Shown: in pieces, positions 23,232 to 34,325 of the stretch
How positions within the stretch are numbered: position 1 is the stretch's first letter
Layout of the letters: the number at the start of each line of letters is the position of its first letter
Assembly (NCBI GenBank): GCA_030867875.1
Contig: JAOWCC010001634.1
Span: forward strand, 99,179,321 to 99,243,320
Length of the DNA stretch: 64,000 bases
Direction of reading: 5' to 3'
Source: Actinernus sp. WN-2022
Lineage: Eukaryota > Cnidaria > Anthozoa > Actiniaria > Actinernidae
Notes under the pieces: model-generated
What the model was told of the DNA's origin: nothing
The model's input: the letters and a program-made list of their open reading frames with translations, nothing else
Database searches by the model: none
Position numbers and translations under genes: made by a program

Positions 23232-23881
23232 AAATATAATAATGAGAATAATATATTAATAATAAATTTAACTTTATAACCATACCTAATGGCGATATAA
23301 ACCAAAATCTCGATATTCGAACAATGTAATTGTAGAATATATAGGTTGTCGATGTACGCTATCCTTTCGTTCCGAACGAAAGGCCCCCCAACAAGTGGCA
23401 CCAATAGCGACCTACATGTAGGTAACTTAGTGATAACCCAGATAACTCTGAGATAACCCAGTGGTTTTTTTTTTCGTTGAACTTCAATCTTGATGACGGC
23501 CCAAGTGGGCCTATACAATGACCAGGTGGTCCCAGTAAACGTATATAAATAAATAATTAATTACAGAAACTAAGTAGTTTCTTCAATTTACTCAACAAGG
23601 ATCCAGGTGCATCCGATATGAATTGTGTCAACTAACACCAAGTGGTTTACATGCCAGGTAGCTCAGTTTTAAAAGATCAAATGATCTCGCTAAGTCGTAC
23701 ATGTATAAGTACCAAAGTAGTAATATTTAAATATTCCAGTCAGGTTCCAAGTGGGCCCTGGTTAGTGCGTATCAATATAACCTAGATAACGTCCAGGTGG
23801 GCGTTTGATCTGAAACATCCAACTAAGGACCCCAAACCATGATGATGAAACTTTATGCAAGATAATTGGCCTCTATGCGCG
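23232..23881. other. Non-coding sequence between recombinase and RNase H
   Basis: Includes repeated phrases of the type 'ccaagtgggcc / ccaggtggtcc' (23494, 23524, 23637, 23748, 23793), i.e. a degenerate repeat with unit CCARGTGGNC at irregular spacing. No coding similarity. Confidence 0.45.
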
Positions 23882-24953
23882 TCAATCAGTTCTACTATGA
23901 AACCCTAGGAAAAGGACACCGGAGCGAAAATCAGGTGAACCAAACAAAACGTTCTTGTTATGGCCAAATTCAAACACCTCTGTACCATACGGGATTTCAC
24001 ATATATCAGTAAATATACACGATAACCCTCTATCTGTGTATATCACAGGCCAGAATACGGCAGAAGGCCATTTTGGTACAATAAGAGTACCTCTACACCC
24101 TGTGGCAACAATGTAATTAATAACTCTAGGGATGAGGAAAATAGGCGGGACTACCCAATTATTTTCATTCGCCCAAGAAACAGAAAACACGTCTACTACT
24201 TCAGTGCCCGGGCACCAAAACCTGCTGTTGAAGCGAGGCAATTGCGTATTTTCATGATTAGCGAATGTGGACTCCACCTGTCCTCAATCAAGTATCTCGA
24301 TCTAACTCGCCAATCGTCGGAATCTACGATTCTGCCCAAAAAATCTGCTCTTTCATTGAGTGATCTATGGATCCATTCCACCTGGAGTCGGATATTATGC
24401 TGTACACATATGTTGAAAATACGAAGAGCGATGCATTGCAAGTCTTCCTTCATGCTTCATGAATAGCCTACTTCGACTATTCTCCAAACGCTTTGGTTGT
24501 CAGTATACCATATAATCGTCTGACCTTTCAACATACTAATGAAGGACTCCATACCGATCGAGGGAGATGGCATAAAGTTATCTGTAAGAAGAGCTACATG
24601 TACGTTGAGCTTCCGTGTCGCTCCACGTACATCTTATGAGCAATTGCGTTATGAAATTCTAATATGTAGCTTGCACAACCGGTAGAGCTCGCGTCAGAGT
24701 AACATATTCTAGAATAAACAAATTGCTGCTTAAGCATGCGTTTACTGTTCAACGATGATAGATTGTTTTTCAAGAAATTTAACTCTAACAGAGTAGAACT
24801 CGATAATTCAATCCTCGTATTCCACGAAAATCTTCTCAAAATATCGAAATGAGAGAGAGAGGGAGAGAGAGAGAGAATTACTAAGTACAAAGGCCATAGA
24901 AATAACTTTTCCACGAATTGTGCCACTATTCTGGCTGTACTGAAGGAATGCAA
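23882..24953 (-). pseudogene. DIRS-like RT C-terminus and RNase H
   Basis: Minus strand from 24953: a thumb-like region (ARIVAQFVEKLFLWPLYL), then the first RNase H Asp in YSDASSTGCASYI, a later DNQSV-like block around 24490, EWIHRSLNERADFLGRIVD, and finally LPRFNSRFWCPGTEVVDVF with WANENNWVVPPIFLIPRVI. This order and wording are typical of DIRS/Ngaro polyproteins. In-frame stops occur near 24465 and the reading changes frame near 24230. Confidence 0.85.
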
Positions 24954-24994
24954 AAGAATATTATCAATAATCTGTTGAGTACTGTGAATTCTAT

Positions 24995-25288
24995 CTACGG
25001 GATAGCAATAACATGAGTATACAAATCTAAACTGCTCTCAAACTCGAAATCTCTCTCATTAACGTACTGATAATACTGGTTACCTTCAATGATTTCTCTT
25101 ACTACTTTATTCTGGGCGATGAATTCAGTGCTGCCCACTTGTACCGCTGGTCTTGTTTGTGTAATCCCTGTAGGTACTGTACGTGTAGGATGGTCCTGCT
25201 GAGAAGTAAGCACTGGAATTTGGGCAGTTGTTCCTCCAATGACCGGTCTTGCCATAGGCGAAATAGACGTCGTTCTGGCTTTTACCAA
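24995..25288 (-). pseudogene. Gag-like C-terminal fragment of the DIRS-like element
   Basis: A 97-aa frame, Pro/Thr-rich with ISPMARPVIGGTTAQIPVL, lying directly upstream of the RT/RNase H remains and inside the direct repeats. The position suggests the end of Gag or the Gag-Pol junction. I do not recognise a domain. Confidence 0.4.
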
Positions 25289-25409
25289 AACATTCTCTCA
25301 TTGTTGACGGACGAAAATTATTGAAATTTTCCGGTGAAATAGAGGAAACAGCAGTAAAACCATTAGGGGGCGTTTGTCTTCTTACAATCTATGAAAATTA
25401 AGGAACAAA

Positions 25410-25545
25410 TTTAATTGTCGTGTAAAACGTGATTGTGACATGGCTTATATCTGTTTGAATAACAAAAGCGTCTAATCAAGTCTGAAATGTACGCTTACGT
25501 AATCTAATTACACTGCAATAACAGTCTCGATCATAAATACATTTA
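25410..25545. repeat. Direct repeat shared with 27438-27570
   Basis: About 130 bp (gtaaaacgtgattgtgacat, aaatgtacgcttacgtaatc) recurs almost unchanged at 27438-27570 in the same orientation. It lies just beyond the terminal repeat of the DIRS-like element at one site and beside a DIRS Gag start at the other, so it is probably the element's leader. Confidence 0.75.
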
Positions 25546-25546
25546 T

Positions 25547-25695
25547 TCTCTATACTCCCTGCCAACAATAACTTATTTATGCTCTAAACCTTTATCTCCG
25601 TATAAAGCACAGAACGCCTGTATGTAAACCATAATACTTTATTATTATTGGTAGGATAGGATATGTGCAGTGCTAGGATGCGAAACTGAATAAAA
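25547..25695. repeat. Terminal direct repeat of the DIRS-like element, right copy
   Basis: Same orientation and nearly the same sequence as 22054-22200. Confidence 0.8.
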
Positions 25696-25744
25696 CATAG
25701 GGCCCCTAAGGGAATCTCGTGGATGGTCAGTGAGCTATTTTGGT

Positions 25745-26235
25745 ATATACTAAAAATCGCGTGACCGATGACGTCATCGTTACGTCATCACCACTAAGTG
25801 ATTTGTTGGAACCCAATACCATGCCTGTCCAAGTTTGAACTGAATGGCATTAGAAATGAAGGAGATATGGGCATGTACTTAAAACACGTAATCGATGACG
25901 TCATCGTTACGGCATCGCCATTAAGTGATTGATAGCAATCCACTGTCATGTCTGTCCAGGTTTGAACTGTCTGCCATTAGATATGAGGGAGATATGGGCA
26001 TGTACTTATAATCACGTGACCGATGACGTCATCACCACTAAGTGATTTGTGGGGATCCAATACCATGCCTGTCCAAGTTTGAACTGTCTGGCATTGGAAA
26101 TTAGGGAGATATGGGCATGTACTTAAAATCACGTGACCGATGACGTCATCATTACGTCATCACCACTAAGTGATTGATAGCAACCCACTACCATGTCTGT
26201 CCAGGTTTAAAGTGTCTGGCATTGGATGGGCACGT
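25745..26235. repeat. Minisatellite, about four units of 120-135 bp
   Basis: Each unit contains 'cgtgaccgatgacgtcatc', 'accactaagtgatt', 'atgcctgtccaagtttgaac' and 'gagatatgggcatgtactta'. Units start near 25760, 25888, 26007 and 26130. Every unit carries the palindrome GATGACGTCATC, a full CRE/ATF site. Confidence 0.85.
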
Positions 26236-26866
26236 CAATACATCTTCTCCAGCATGACCAAATCTTTTTGAAACCTTGGACGGTCATTCGGAAAGTCAAC
26301 GGCGAGTCGTCGACTCACAGAAAGAAACGACGAATAAATTATCTCGTATCCACCTGAACCCAATAACTCGTTCTGCACATTCGTGCATCCACGAGTTAAA
26401 TTACTATTGTGTATGGAATAAACGACCTATTCATAACTTGATTACGTATAGAACCTTCGCTTGATAATGGCTAATTGTGTTGACGCATGCAGTCTAAGTA
26501 GTTCAGGAACCTTCCAATCTGAACAAGGATTGTGTGACAAAGTTATTATTTAGTGTAGCTAAATCGAATTGATATTTAAATCAAAATGCCCCGCTGAACT
26601 TTGAAATCACATATCGAAGAGGTTGAAACGAGATTTTATCCGGTCCACATCGGCGCAGAATGGAGTTTTTGGGAATCTAACGATAGCCAAATGTAACTTG
26701 CAAACGTTTTATCAAACATAAACAGTGCATGACCCAGAATTAAACTGGCTGGAAGATAAAAGAAAACATGTTTTTTTAGGATGGAACCTATGTGAATATA
26801 TTACGTTATTTCAGTTCAGTTCGATAAAGTGAAATGATTAATTTCAAAATATCGGTAAATACTAAG
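26236..26866. other. Intergenic, no recognisable gene
   Basis: AT-rich sequence downstream of the DIRS Gag fragment; no domain or repeat recognised. Confidence 0.4.
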
Positions 26867-27386
26867 TCACTGACATTTGGATATATTAAACTCCATTCTG
26901 TCTTGTTCTTCAGAGCCAGAAGCAACTTCGTCAGAGAGATACTCGTCGACTGCAGCCCAACCCGCTTCAGACTTATCGGCGATTCTGATGAGCTTGTTTC
27001 GTTGATCTACTGACTTTGTGGTGATTTTAAGAGATTCGTCGAGCTTGATAATCAAGGCCGTGTAACCTCCTGGTTGTCTGGGTCCTCAAGGTCGACGAGA
27101 TGTTTCAAGGAGTTTACAAGATCAGAACTGAGAGAAATTTGATCTAAAGTTTGCGTGTTGAAATCAAATTGCTTCTTGTTACCTTTGAACTTGAAGTTCA
27201 CGCTGCTTTCTGATTTTTAAGCTTCTTTGCTAGTGAGGAAGAGGACTTTATCTAATCCTCTGAGAGCTCACGCTTCAATGACGAAACCTTTGAATCGAAA
27301 TATGATTTCAGTTGCATAACTGTCTTGTCAGTTTGATCTCGGGAAGCATGTGGAATAGGATCTTCTTCTTCTTCTCTATCTGACAT
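26867..27386 (-). pseudogene. DIRS-like Gag, frameshifted, N-terminal part
   Basis: On the minus strand the ATG at 27386 opens an acidic start (MSDREEEEDPI) followed by KSYFDSKVSSLKREL. After breaks the final part reads SVDQRNKLIRIADKSEAGWA and VDEYLSDEVASGSEEQDR, which matches the Gag of cnidarian DIRS elements. The 130-bp direct repeat at 27438-27570 lies directly upstream as a leader. Either this is a second partial copy, or it is the displaced 5' end of the element at 22054-25695. Confidence 0.75.
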
Positions 27387-27570
27387 GATAATCTCGAATT
27401 AACTGTCGTTCGAAACCGTTGCACTGAACTGTCCTAAGAGTGTAAAACGTGATTGCGACATGACTTATATCTGTTTGAATAACAAAAGCGTCTAAACAAG
27501 TGTGAAATGTACGCTTACGTAATCTAGTTGCACTGCAATAACAGTCTCGAGCATAAATACATTTAAGTAA

Positions 27571-28269
27571 TGGTCCAGACAAGAACTGTAGTGCTCTACG
27601 GCAAGGAATGTTAAAAGGTGTTAATTTTCTATTATTCTCTCTCGTAATTTCATTGGTTGATACTTATAAATTAAATAGAAACCCATCTCAATAATGCATT
27701 TTCATTCGATATTTCTTTGTGGTTTGAATTTATTTTTGATCATACTAATATGGTTTAATTTCGAAGAACATCGTGTGTGGGAAAAGTTCTCAAATTTGCG
27801 ATTGAAAAATCTTTTTTTCCCTCTATATCCGATTGGCTGGATGGTGGCTTCTCTGAGTTTTCACAGAAAAAAGAGCCAATAGCATAAAAAATACTTTATT
27901 TTCGAGATGAAGTTTGGACTTTAGACACCTAAACGACTTTAAGGCATATTCAAGCAAAATCGTATGTGAGGGAGACTCACTGCCGCAGAACAATGGATTC
28001 TACTATAGTTCTTAGCTGTATCATTACTTAAGTGAGTACATAGAGTAATTTTGAAGTCTACGTAAGGCCAAAAAGCTTGTAAGTGCCGTTTTCCCTTTGC
28101 TTTAACTTTGTTCTTTTCTGTATTTAGTCAAGTAGTGATATGATATTGTATCTAATATGTTTCAGCGAATCGGTAAATGTTGACAGTGGGATTAAACTGA
28201 AAGACCGAATTCAAGCATGGCCGTATTTGTCTGTAACGTTAATAGTTAGATAGAAACTTCCTGTAGTAG
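27571..28269. other. Intergenic, no recognisable gene
   Basis: Only a short hydrophobic ORF at 27694-27882 without family signature. Nothing else seen. Confidence 0.45.
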
Positions 28270-29620
28270 TTTACCAACTCCAAAACGCTCCGCAATTCTG
28301 CTACATTTGTGGGGGCCTCCCTAATTGCGCGTATCTTATCGTCTGTGGGGTGTAGCCCTCGGGAATCTATCCGATGTCCCAAGTAGACAACCGACTCAGC
28401 TAGGAAGGTGCACTAATTCTGATTTCGCCGTAACCCTGACTTAGAGAGAACGTCCCACAACCTGGTCAAGAATTGCAATATGTTCCTTCTCAGATTTGCC
28501 TGTTGGGGTATCCCTAGGAGGGATGCTTTCCATTATTCGCTGAAATATCGCTGGGGCAGAGGAGACGCCGAAGGGGAGGCGGTTGCATTGGAATAACCTC
28601 CTGGGTATATTTATGGTTGTGTATTGTTTAAATTCATCATCAAGAGGAATTTGGGTGTATGCCTTGCTCAATTCTACTTTGGAGAATTTCTTCCCTCCCG
28701 ACAGTTTTGCAAACAGATCTTCGATTCTGGGTATTGCGTATGTGTCTAGTCTAACATTCTTGTTAATTGTCTAGCTGCCTAAAATCTCCACAGGTTCTTA
28801 GAGATTTTTGCCTGCCTTAAGGACAGGGACACTGGGTGCAGCCCAGTTTGCAATTTGGACAGGTGATATTATCCCCTTAGCCTCTTAACACTCTAGTGTT
28901 GTGTATAGCTTCTCTCGCAATGCATAAGGCACCGACCTAGCCTTACAGAACTGGGGTCTTGCCCCCTGGTTCAAATGAATCTTTGCTGGGGGACCCTTGA
29001 GTAATTCCAGACCCTCTTGAAATACATCTTTATACTTCTTGAGCAGGCTATCCATCTTGTCTGTAGTAGCTACTTGACTGATTTCTTTCCAATTTAGCTT
29101 CAGTTTGGACAGCCAATTACGGCCAAGTAGGCTGGAACCTTCTCATTCCACAATTATTAAGGGTAATACTACTGCTTCCTCTCCCTCGTTTACCCTCCCC
29201 TGTACCTGGATGCAGCCAACCATGCCAATCTTTGGCCCTGTATAAGTGTTGAGCACGGTGTGTGATTTCTGTATAGGAGGCTTGCTTTCCTTCCACACTG
29301 TCTTGTAAGTTGCCTCTGGCATGATGTTCAAAGATACCCCTGTATCTATTTCAATGGGGATGTCACAATCGTTTACCTTGATTGATACGTTGATTGGTTT
29401 ATCCTTCTGTGGTGTCTGTGATGTAGTTGAGAACGTGCCATATGATGTTTCTTCATCATTATCAGCATTACATCCTCAGTTTCTTCTTTTACTTAGAGTG
29501 CTGTGTGGGGAGCCCAGTTTTCCTTTTTCTTTGTCTCAGCTTCCCACACTTGTAAGATTCTGCACGTTTAAAACTATAACTGGAGCTGTAGTGTTGACGT
29601 GATCCATACCGATGACATTC
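28270..29620 (-). pseudogene. Ty3/Gypsy retrotransposon Gag-Pol fragment (protease and RT)
   Basis: On the minus strand: a remnant zinc-knuckle-like piece near 29560, the aspartic protease with an IEIDTGVSLNIM active-site box (DTG), GRNWLSKLKLNW near 29110, then RT with NKNVRLDTYAIPRIEDLFAK and SKAYTQIPLDDEFKQYTTIN, then LPFGVSSAPAIFQRIME. The RT is cut after this motif, so its catalytic YxDD box and the integrase are absent. Several stops and frame changes show it is dead. Confidence 0.85.
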
Positions 29621-29689
29621 TACTTAATTTGGTGGTTTGGGGCTTGGTACTTCCGACCGTACTTCGTTGATTGTGCTGGTGCCAGCTGC

Positions 29690-29860
29690 CCAGGGTAAGA
29701 GGAGGAGAGAGGAGGGAGGAGGAGGGCAGCCAGCGGCGTTGAGGGCTTGTGGGTGGTGGGTGGCGGTCGTTAAAAAAACTATAATATATGATTGATCTCC
29801 TCCGCAATTAAAATATATATATAATTCCTCCCCCTCCTCCACCTCCTCCTCTTTCACGCG
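29690..29860. repeat. Purine/pyrimidine-biased low-complexity tract
   Basis: GGAGGA-rich sequence at 29698-29730 and cctcctcc-rich sequence at 29825-29852 around AT-rich DNA. The ORFs through it are composition artefacts. Confidence 0.7.
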
Positions 29861-29861
29861 T

Positions 29862-30062
29862 GGTTCAGAGGGGGTTCACATAGGTTTCAGGCAGGGTTCC
29901 AAAGGGGTTCACATGTGGTTTAGGCCGTGTCAGAGGGGGTTCAGACGGAGTTCAGAGGGGGTTCAGGCGGAGTTCAGGCGGAGTTCAGGCGGAGTTCAGG
30001 CGGGGTTCAGAGGGGGTTCAGGCGGGGTTCAGAGGGGGTTCAGGGGGGTTCGCATAGGGTTC
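29862..30062. repeat. GGTTCAGRSGGR minisatellite, 12-bp unit
   Basis: About 15 units of 'ggttcaggcgga' / 'ggttcagagggg', broken near 29900 and more regular from 29935. The translated Gly/Val/Gln/Arg repeats are not a protein gene. Confidence 0.9.
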
Positions 30063-30104
30063 AGAGTGCGGAGGAGGGAGGCGGGCAACGGGCGTTGCGT
30101 CTAG

Positions 30105-30475
30105 TTTAGATAGACGTTTTAGACTATTCTAGCCTAGACTAGAAAGTATCTAGACTAGAAAATAATACAATTTCTAGACTAGAAAACGATAGCTACAATC
30201 ACAGACATAATTGTCGAGACACTCGACAAAATAATTACTTATATGAGAAGAAAAACATACTTGACACAAAGCTAAGACAGCTGAAGCTTCACAAACCCCC
30301 CTTCCCCTTTCAATGTTGGTAATGGAGGAATTTCAAATTAAACGTGCACCTGAACCAACATTGAAGGGGGGAGGAGAGGGTATATTTAAAGAATGGTCTC
30401 TAAAAGTGAGCAGTGTCCCAAGTCATTTTGTCTGTGATTGTAGACTAGACTTTTTAGACTAGACTACTAGGTCAT
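30105..30475. repeat. TCTAGACTAG-rich inverted-repeat block
   Basis: 'tctagactagaaa' recurs three times at 30120-30190. Outer arms ctacaatcacagaca (30192) and tgtctgtgattgtag (about 30430) are inverted, and inner arms ccccttcccctttcaatgtt / aacattgaaggggggagg are a further inverted pair. It looks like a degraded fold-back element. Confidence 0.55.
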
Positions 30476-30959
30476 TAATGAACTTTCCTCTCCTCGGTAA
30501 AAACACAACTCCCTGTAGCATTTATCAACAAGAAAAAAATATTTCAATGAAACTAAACATAAAGCAGTAAAATCTTGTAACGCGGCACATCATATCAACC
30601 CAAGAACTGAGAAAGAAGAAATTTATCAACTCCGCGATGATAAGGAAAACGAACTGTAAACAGGTGTTTTTGAGATTGAATAAACATTGTAAATCTATCT
30701 AGTGGATTTGTTTTTATTCGTATGTTATTATAGTTGTGTTGAGAGAAGAGTTTTCCCTCAAAACAATTGCTATTGCCAAGGGCTATTGTTTCTGACATAC
30801 TGTACTTATGGCTCTTCAGTTATGGCTAATCCCTAAGGACAATAGCAAAGTTGCTCTAATGTAAAGGTTTATAAATATTATGAACTCAGAATTACGTTAC
30901 GAATGATAGCGGAGGTAACAGCTGTTAGGAAAATAATAAAGACATTTTAAGGGTTCTGT
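30476..30959. other. Intergenic, no recognisable gene
   Basis: AT-rich; nothing recognised. Confidence 0.4.
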
Positions 30960-31110
30960 AAGGGTTCTGCTGTTCAGCTGAAATTGAAATCCTCCGCAGT
31001 CTTATGCCGTCATTAATTAAATCCTCCGCATTTAATGAAATCCTCCGCATTTAATTTATTCATCCGCAATTAATTTACTCCTCCGCAGTTTAATGAGAAT
31101 CACCTTCATT
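30960..31110. repeat. Degenerate AATCCTCCGCATTTAAT tandem repeat
   Basis: Five spaced units containing 'cctccgca' or 'catccgca' followed by 'ttaat' lie at about 30991, 31021, 31043, 31065 and 31080. Confidence 0.6.
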
Positions 31111-32187
31111 TTATTCATGAGTCAAGGACAATAGAACCGTGACGTCATCCAATTAATGAGTGCGCCGCAATTCTGGTCAAGCTCGCCCCAAAAACCAGGA
31201 TAATCCTACGCACCCTATACTACTATGGTGTTTGGCCAAAACCTCACACAGTTCCTCGTACTTGAGTTCTGTAGGTTTTGCTGGTGCTACTCTACTTCGC
31301 AACAGTTTATATGTGGTGTTACCACATACAGCAAGCAGTATAGGTTTCTGCTTTCCTGCGTCCTGTATTCGTTAAGTCGCTCCTTCTATTCGATATACTA
31401 GTCATCTGCTGTAGCAACCGGTTAAGGCCTTCCGAGGGTGGCTTCCATAGTTATTCTCCTTTGTTTTGATACTCGTCGCCAAATGGTATGTATTGATCAA
31501 TCCTAACTCAGCGATAACACTAGGGAACTTATTTAGAACATAGATATAGCTGGCAAAAATTACAAGCGAAGTATGGAATGAGAAACCTAAATTGCAATCT
31601 CTTACTTTCCTACGAATAATTTGCAAAAGGTCTAAGTAGAATCTGATTCTGCAATGTGTAATTAATAGAGCTACCTTAGAGTTGGCATTCAGCTCGTGAA
31701 TTTGATGTGTACTTTTTTTAACACAAAATAGTGGTTGGCGTTTCAAATAATTACAAGCGCCACAGTGAAAACGGGTGAGAAAACACTCGACTTACAGTTT
31801 ATAAATTGCATATCGAGTTTGAAGTTAGCGAATGTCGCAATATCTACTCCTCATCTCCTGAACGTAGGGATAATCATAGCAATAAGCCTCAATCAATCTT
31901 TATTTAGACACGGTGTGGCTCATCAGGTTACATTTCGAGTAAAAGTTACTCTTCGAGTTTTTCACCTTAGTAAATATGAACATCATAATTTTATATTTAT
32001 TTTGCTCATAAGTATGTAATTAGAGTTTAGACTATTAATATTAATATTTGTAATTAGCACACTTAATTATTCATTAGCTTAGCAGGTCTACACCAGCTAT
32101 TTAGCTGCCAGTAGCATCACCTGCTTTATCAACGACAATTCAGACAATTCATCATATTTTGCTCAGCCTCGTCCAATAATTGCTTAA
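31111..32187. other. Intergenic, no recognisable gene
   Basis: The 71-114-aa ORFs at 31160-32019 have no family signature and overlap on both strands. No repeat structure seen. Confidence 0.45.
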
Positions 32188-33552
32188 TATGTGCATACGC
32201 GGACAAGTAGATAGGCTGTCAAATGTGCATGTGCGGATACGTAGATAGACTCTTATACGTGCACACACGGATACGTAGATACTCTTATACGTGCACACAC
32301 GGATACGTAGAGACTCTTATACGTGCCCACACGGATACGTAGAGACTCTTATACGTGCAAACACAGATACGTAGATAGACTCTTATACGTAGACACACGG
32401 ATACGTAGAAACTCTTACACGTGCACACACGGATACGTAGAGACTCTTATACGTGCAAACACAGATACGTAGATAGACTCTTATTCGTGCACGCACGGAT
32501 ACGTAGATAGACTCTTATACGTGCACGCACGGATACGTAGATATACTCTTATACGTGCATATGCGGATACGTAGTTAGGCGCTTATACGTACACACACGG
32601 ATACGTAGATAGACTCTTATACGTGCATATGCGGATACCTAGTTAGGCGCTTATTCGTGCACACACGGATACGTAGATAGACTCTTATACGTGCAAACAC
32701 AGATACGTAGATAGACTCTTATACGTGCACGCACGGATACGTAGATAGACTCTTATACGTGCATATGCGGATACGTATTTAGGCGCTTATACGTGCACAC
32801 ACGGATACGTAGATAGACTCTTATACGTGCATATGCGGATACCTAGTTAGGCGCTTATTCGTGCACACACGGATACGTAGATAGACTCTTATACGTGCAA
32901 ACACAGATACGTAGATAGACTCTTATACGTGCACGCACGGATACGTAGATAGACTCTTATACGTGCATATGCGGATACGTATTTAGGCGCTTATACGTGC
33001 ACACACGGATACGTAGATAGACTCTTATACGTGCATATGCGGATACCTAGTTAGGCGCTTATACGTGCATACGCGGATACGTAGATAGACTCTTATACGT
33101 GCAAACACAGATACGTAGATAGACTCTTATTCGTGCACACACGGATACGTAGATAGACTCTTATACGTGCACGCACGGATACGTAGATAGACTCTTATAC
33201 GTGCACACACGGATACGTAGATGGACTCTTATACGTGCACACACGGATACGCAGACAGACTCTTATACGTGCACACACGGATACGTAGATATACTCTTAT
33301 ACGTACACACACGGATACGTAGATAGACTCTTATACGTGCACGCACGGATACGTAGATAGACTCTTATACGTGCACGCACGGATACGTAGATAGACTCTT
33401 ATACGTGCATATGCGGATACGTAGTTAGGCGCTTATACGTGTACACACGGATACGTAGATAGACTCTTATACGTGCACGCACGGATACGTAGATAGACTC
33501 TTATACGTGCATATGCGGATACCTAGTTAGGCGCTTATACGTGCATACGCGG
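32188..33552. repeat. 34-bp satellite array with 204-bp higher-order structure
   Basis: About 40 head-to-tail units of roughly 34 bp, consensus acgtgcacacacggatacgt then agatagactcttat. Variant units carry gcatatgcggatacctagtt then aggcgcttat. The variant 'acgtgcatatgcggatacct' recurs at 32621, 32825 and 33029, exactly 204 bp apart (six units), showing a higher-order repeat made by amplification of a 6-unit block. Every unit holds one or two ACGT words. There are no spacers, so this is not a CRISPR array. Confidence 0.95.
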
Positions 33553-33991
33553 CTCAAGCATAGGCCTAGATGCACATATGCCGCAGGCACGTCGCCGGCA
33601 TATGCCGCAGGCCTATATGCGATGTCTGTACTCAGAACGATTTGTTAGGTTCGACTGTCCTGGCTTTGAAATATTATTATGGTTACTTGCAATAAGCCAA
33701 AAAAGAACACGAGGTCCAATTGTTAGAACGTCTTTTATTTACAAACGTAATTTAACTATTATAATTAATTAATTATTATATAATTTTAAAAATCAGGCAT
33801 AATTAATGACATTTTGTCCAATCAGATGAATCAATCGGTTACGTGATGGTCCTTTATACCCGGTATAATACAGGAAGCTTTATAAAGAACCGCAAGGTCA
33901 CTGTTATTCCCACAAGGCCGGCACCTTCTGATGGGACCCAAATATTTGCTCCACATTCCAACTGCGCAAGTCAGTAACGCATGACACAGTT
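33553..33991. other. Array flank, no recognisable gene
   Basis: The first 80 bp repeat 'catatgccgcaggc' twice. The remainder is AT-rich and shows nothing. Confidence 0.4.
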
Positions 33992-34320
33992 CAATCTCGT
34001 GCCCAGATACCATTTGTTTCTTATTGCACATGCTTTACGACAATATATAGCTCTGGAATAATCCGATTTTTGACTATTCTAGCCTGTGTAGCAAGCGTTT
34101 CCGTGGGTTTTTTTGGAGCGTAGGAAGACTTTTTCGCTATTTGGCCGCGCGAAAAATGGGGCGAGAGCAAAAAATAGGCTTCCCACGCTCCGAAAAAACC
34201 CACGGAAACGCTTGCTACGCAGGCTAAGACTATTCTGATTGGCTGTTCTGAACAATGCAATTTCACCGGAAGTCAGACAAAGCCTTTTGGGGGGTTGATT
34301 TAAATGGGCTATGTCATGGT
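33992..34320. mobile_element. Deleted copy of the CAATCTCGT-ended TIR element, split by a MITE
   Basis: Starts caatctcgtgcccagatacc and continues ctctggaataatccgatttt. After the MITE comes ctgattggctgttctgaaca, then aatttcaccggaagtcagac. This matches the reverse complement of the right end of the element at 60288-61353 (around 61225-61353), so it is a partial relative. Confidence 0.65.
34081..34225. mobile_element. 145-bp AGCCTG-ended MITE nested in the above
   Basis: Inverted ends agcctgtgtagcaagcgttt and aaacgcttgctacgcaggct (wording after trimming) continue through ccgtgggtttttt and ggagcgt. GACTATTCT flanks both sides (34072-34080, 34228-34236), an apparent 8-9-bp target duplication. Confidence 0.85.
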
Positions 34321-34325
34321 GTTGC

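Larger units (their letters stand above)
22054..25695 (-). mobile_element. DIRS-like tyrosine-recombinase retroelement, degraded
   Basis: On the minus strand, from right to left: a gag-like tail, the RT end with RNase H, then a tyrosine recombinase. Nearly identical direct repeats of about 150 bp bound it (22054-22200 and 25547-25695; both contain aacaataacttatttatgct and taggataggatatgtgcagt). Most of the RT is missing and several frames are broken. Direct rather than inverted terminal repeats fit a split-direct-repeat layout or two tandem partial copies. Confidence 0.7.

Noticed and set aside
29574..30109. ORFs with Gly/Val/Gln/Arg or Pro/Ser repeats
   Set aside because: They translate a 12-bp minisatellite and GA-rich tracts in several frames. 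Compositional artefacts.
32188..33552. CRISPR-like appearance of regularly spaced repeats
   Set aside because: Units are contiguous and about 34 bp without unique spacers, in eukaryotic DNA with no cas genes. It is a satellite.
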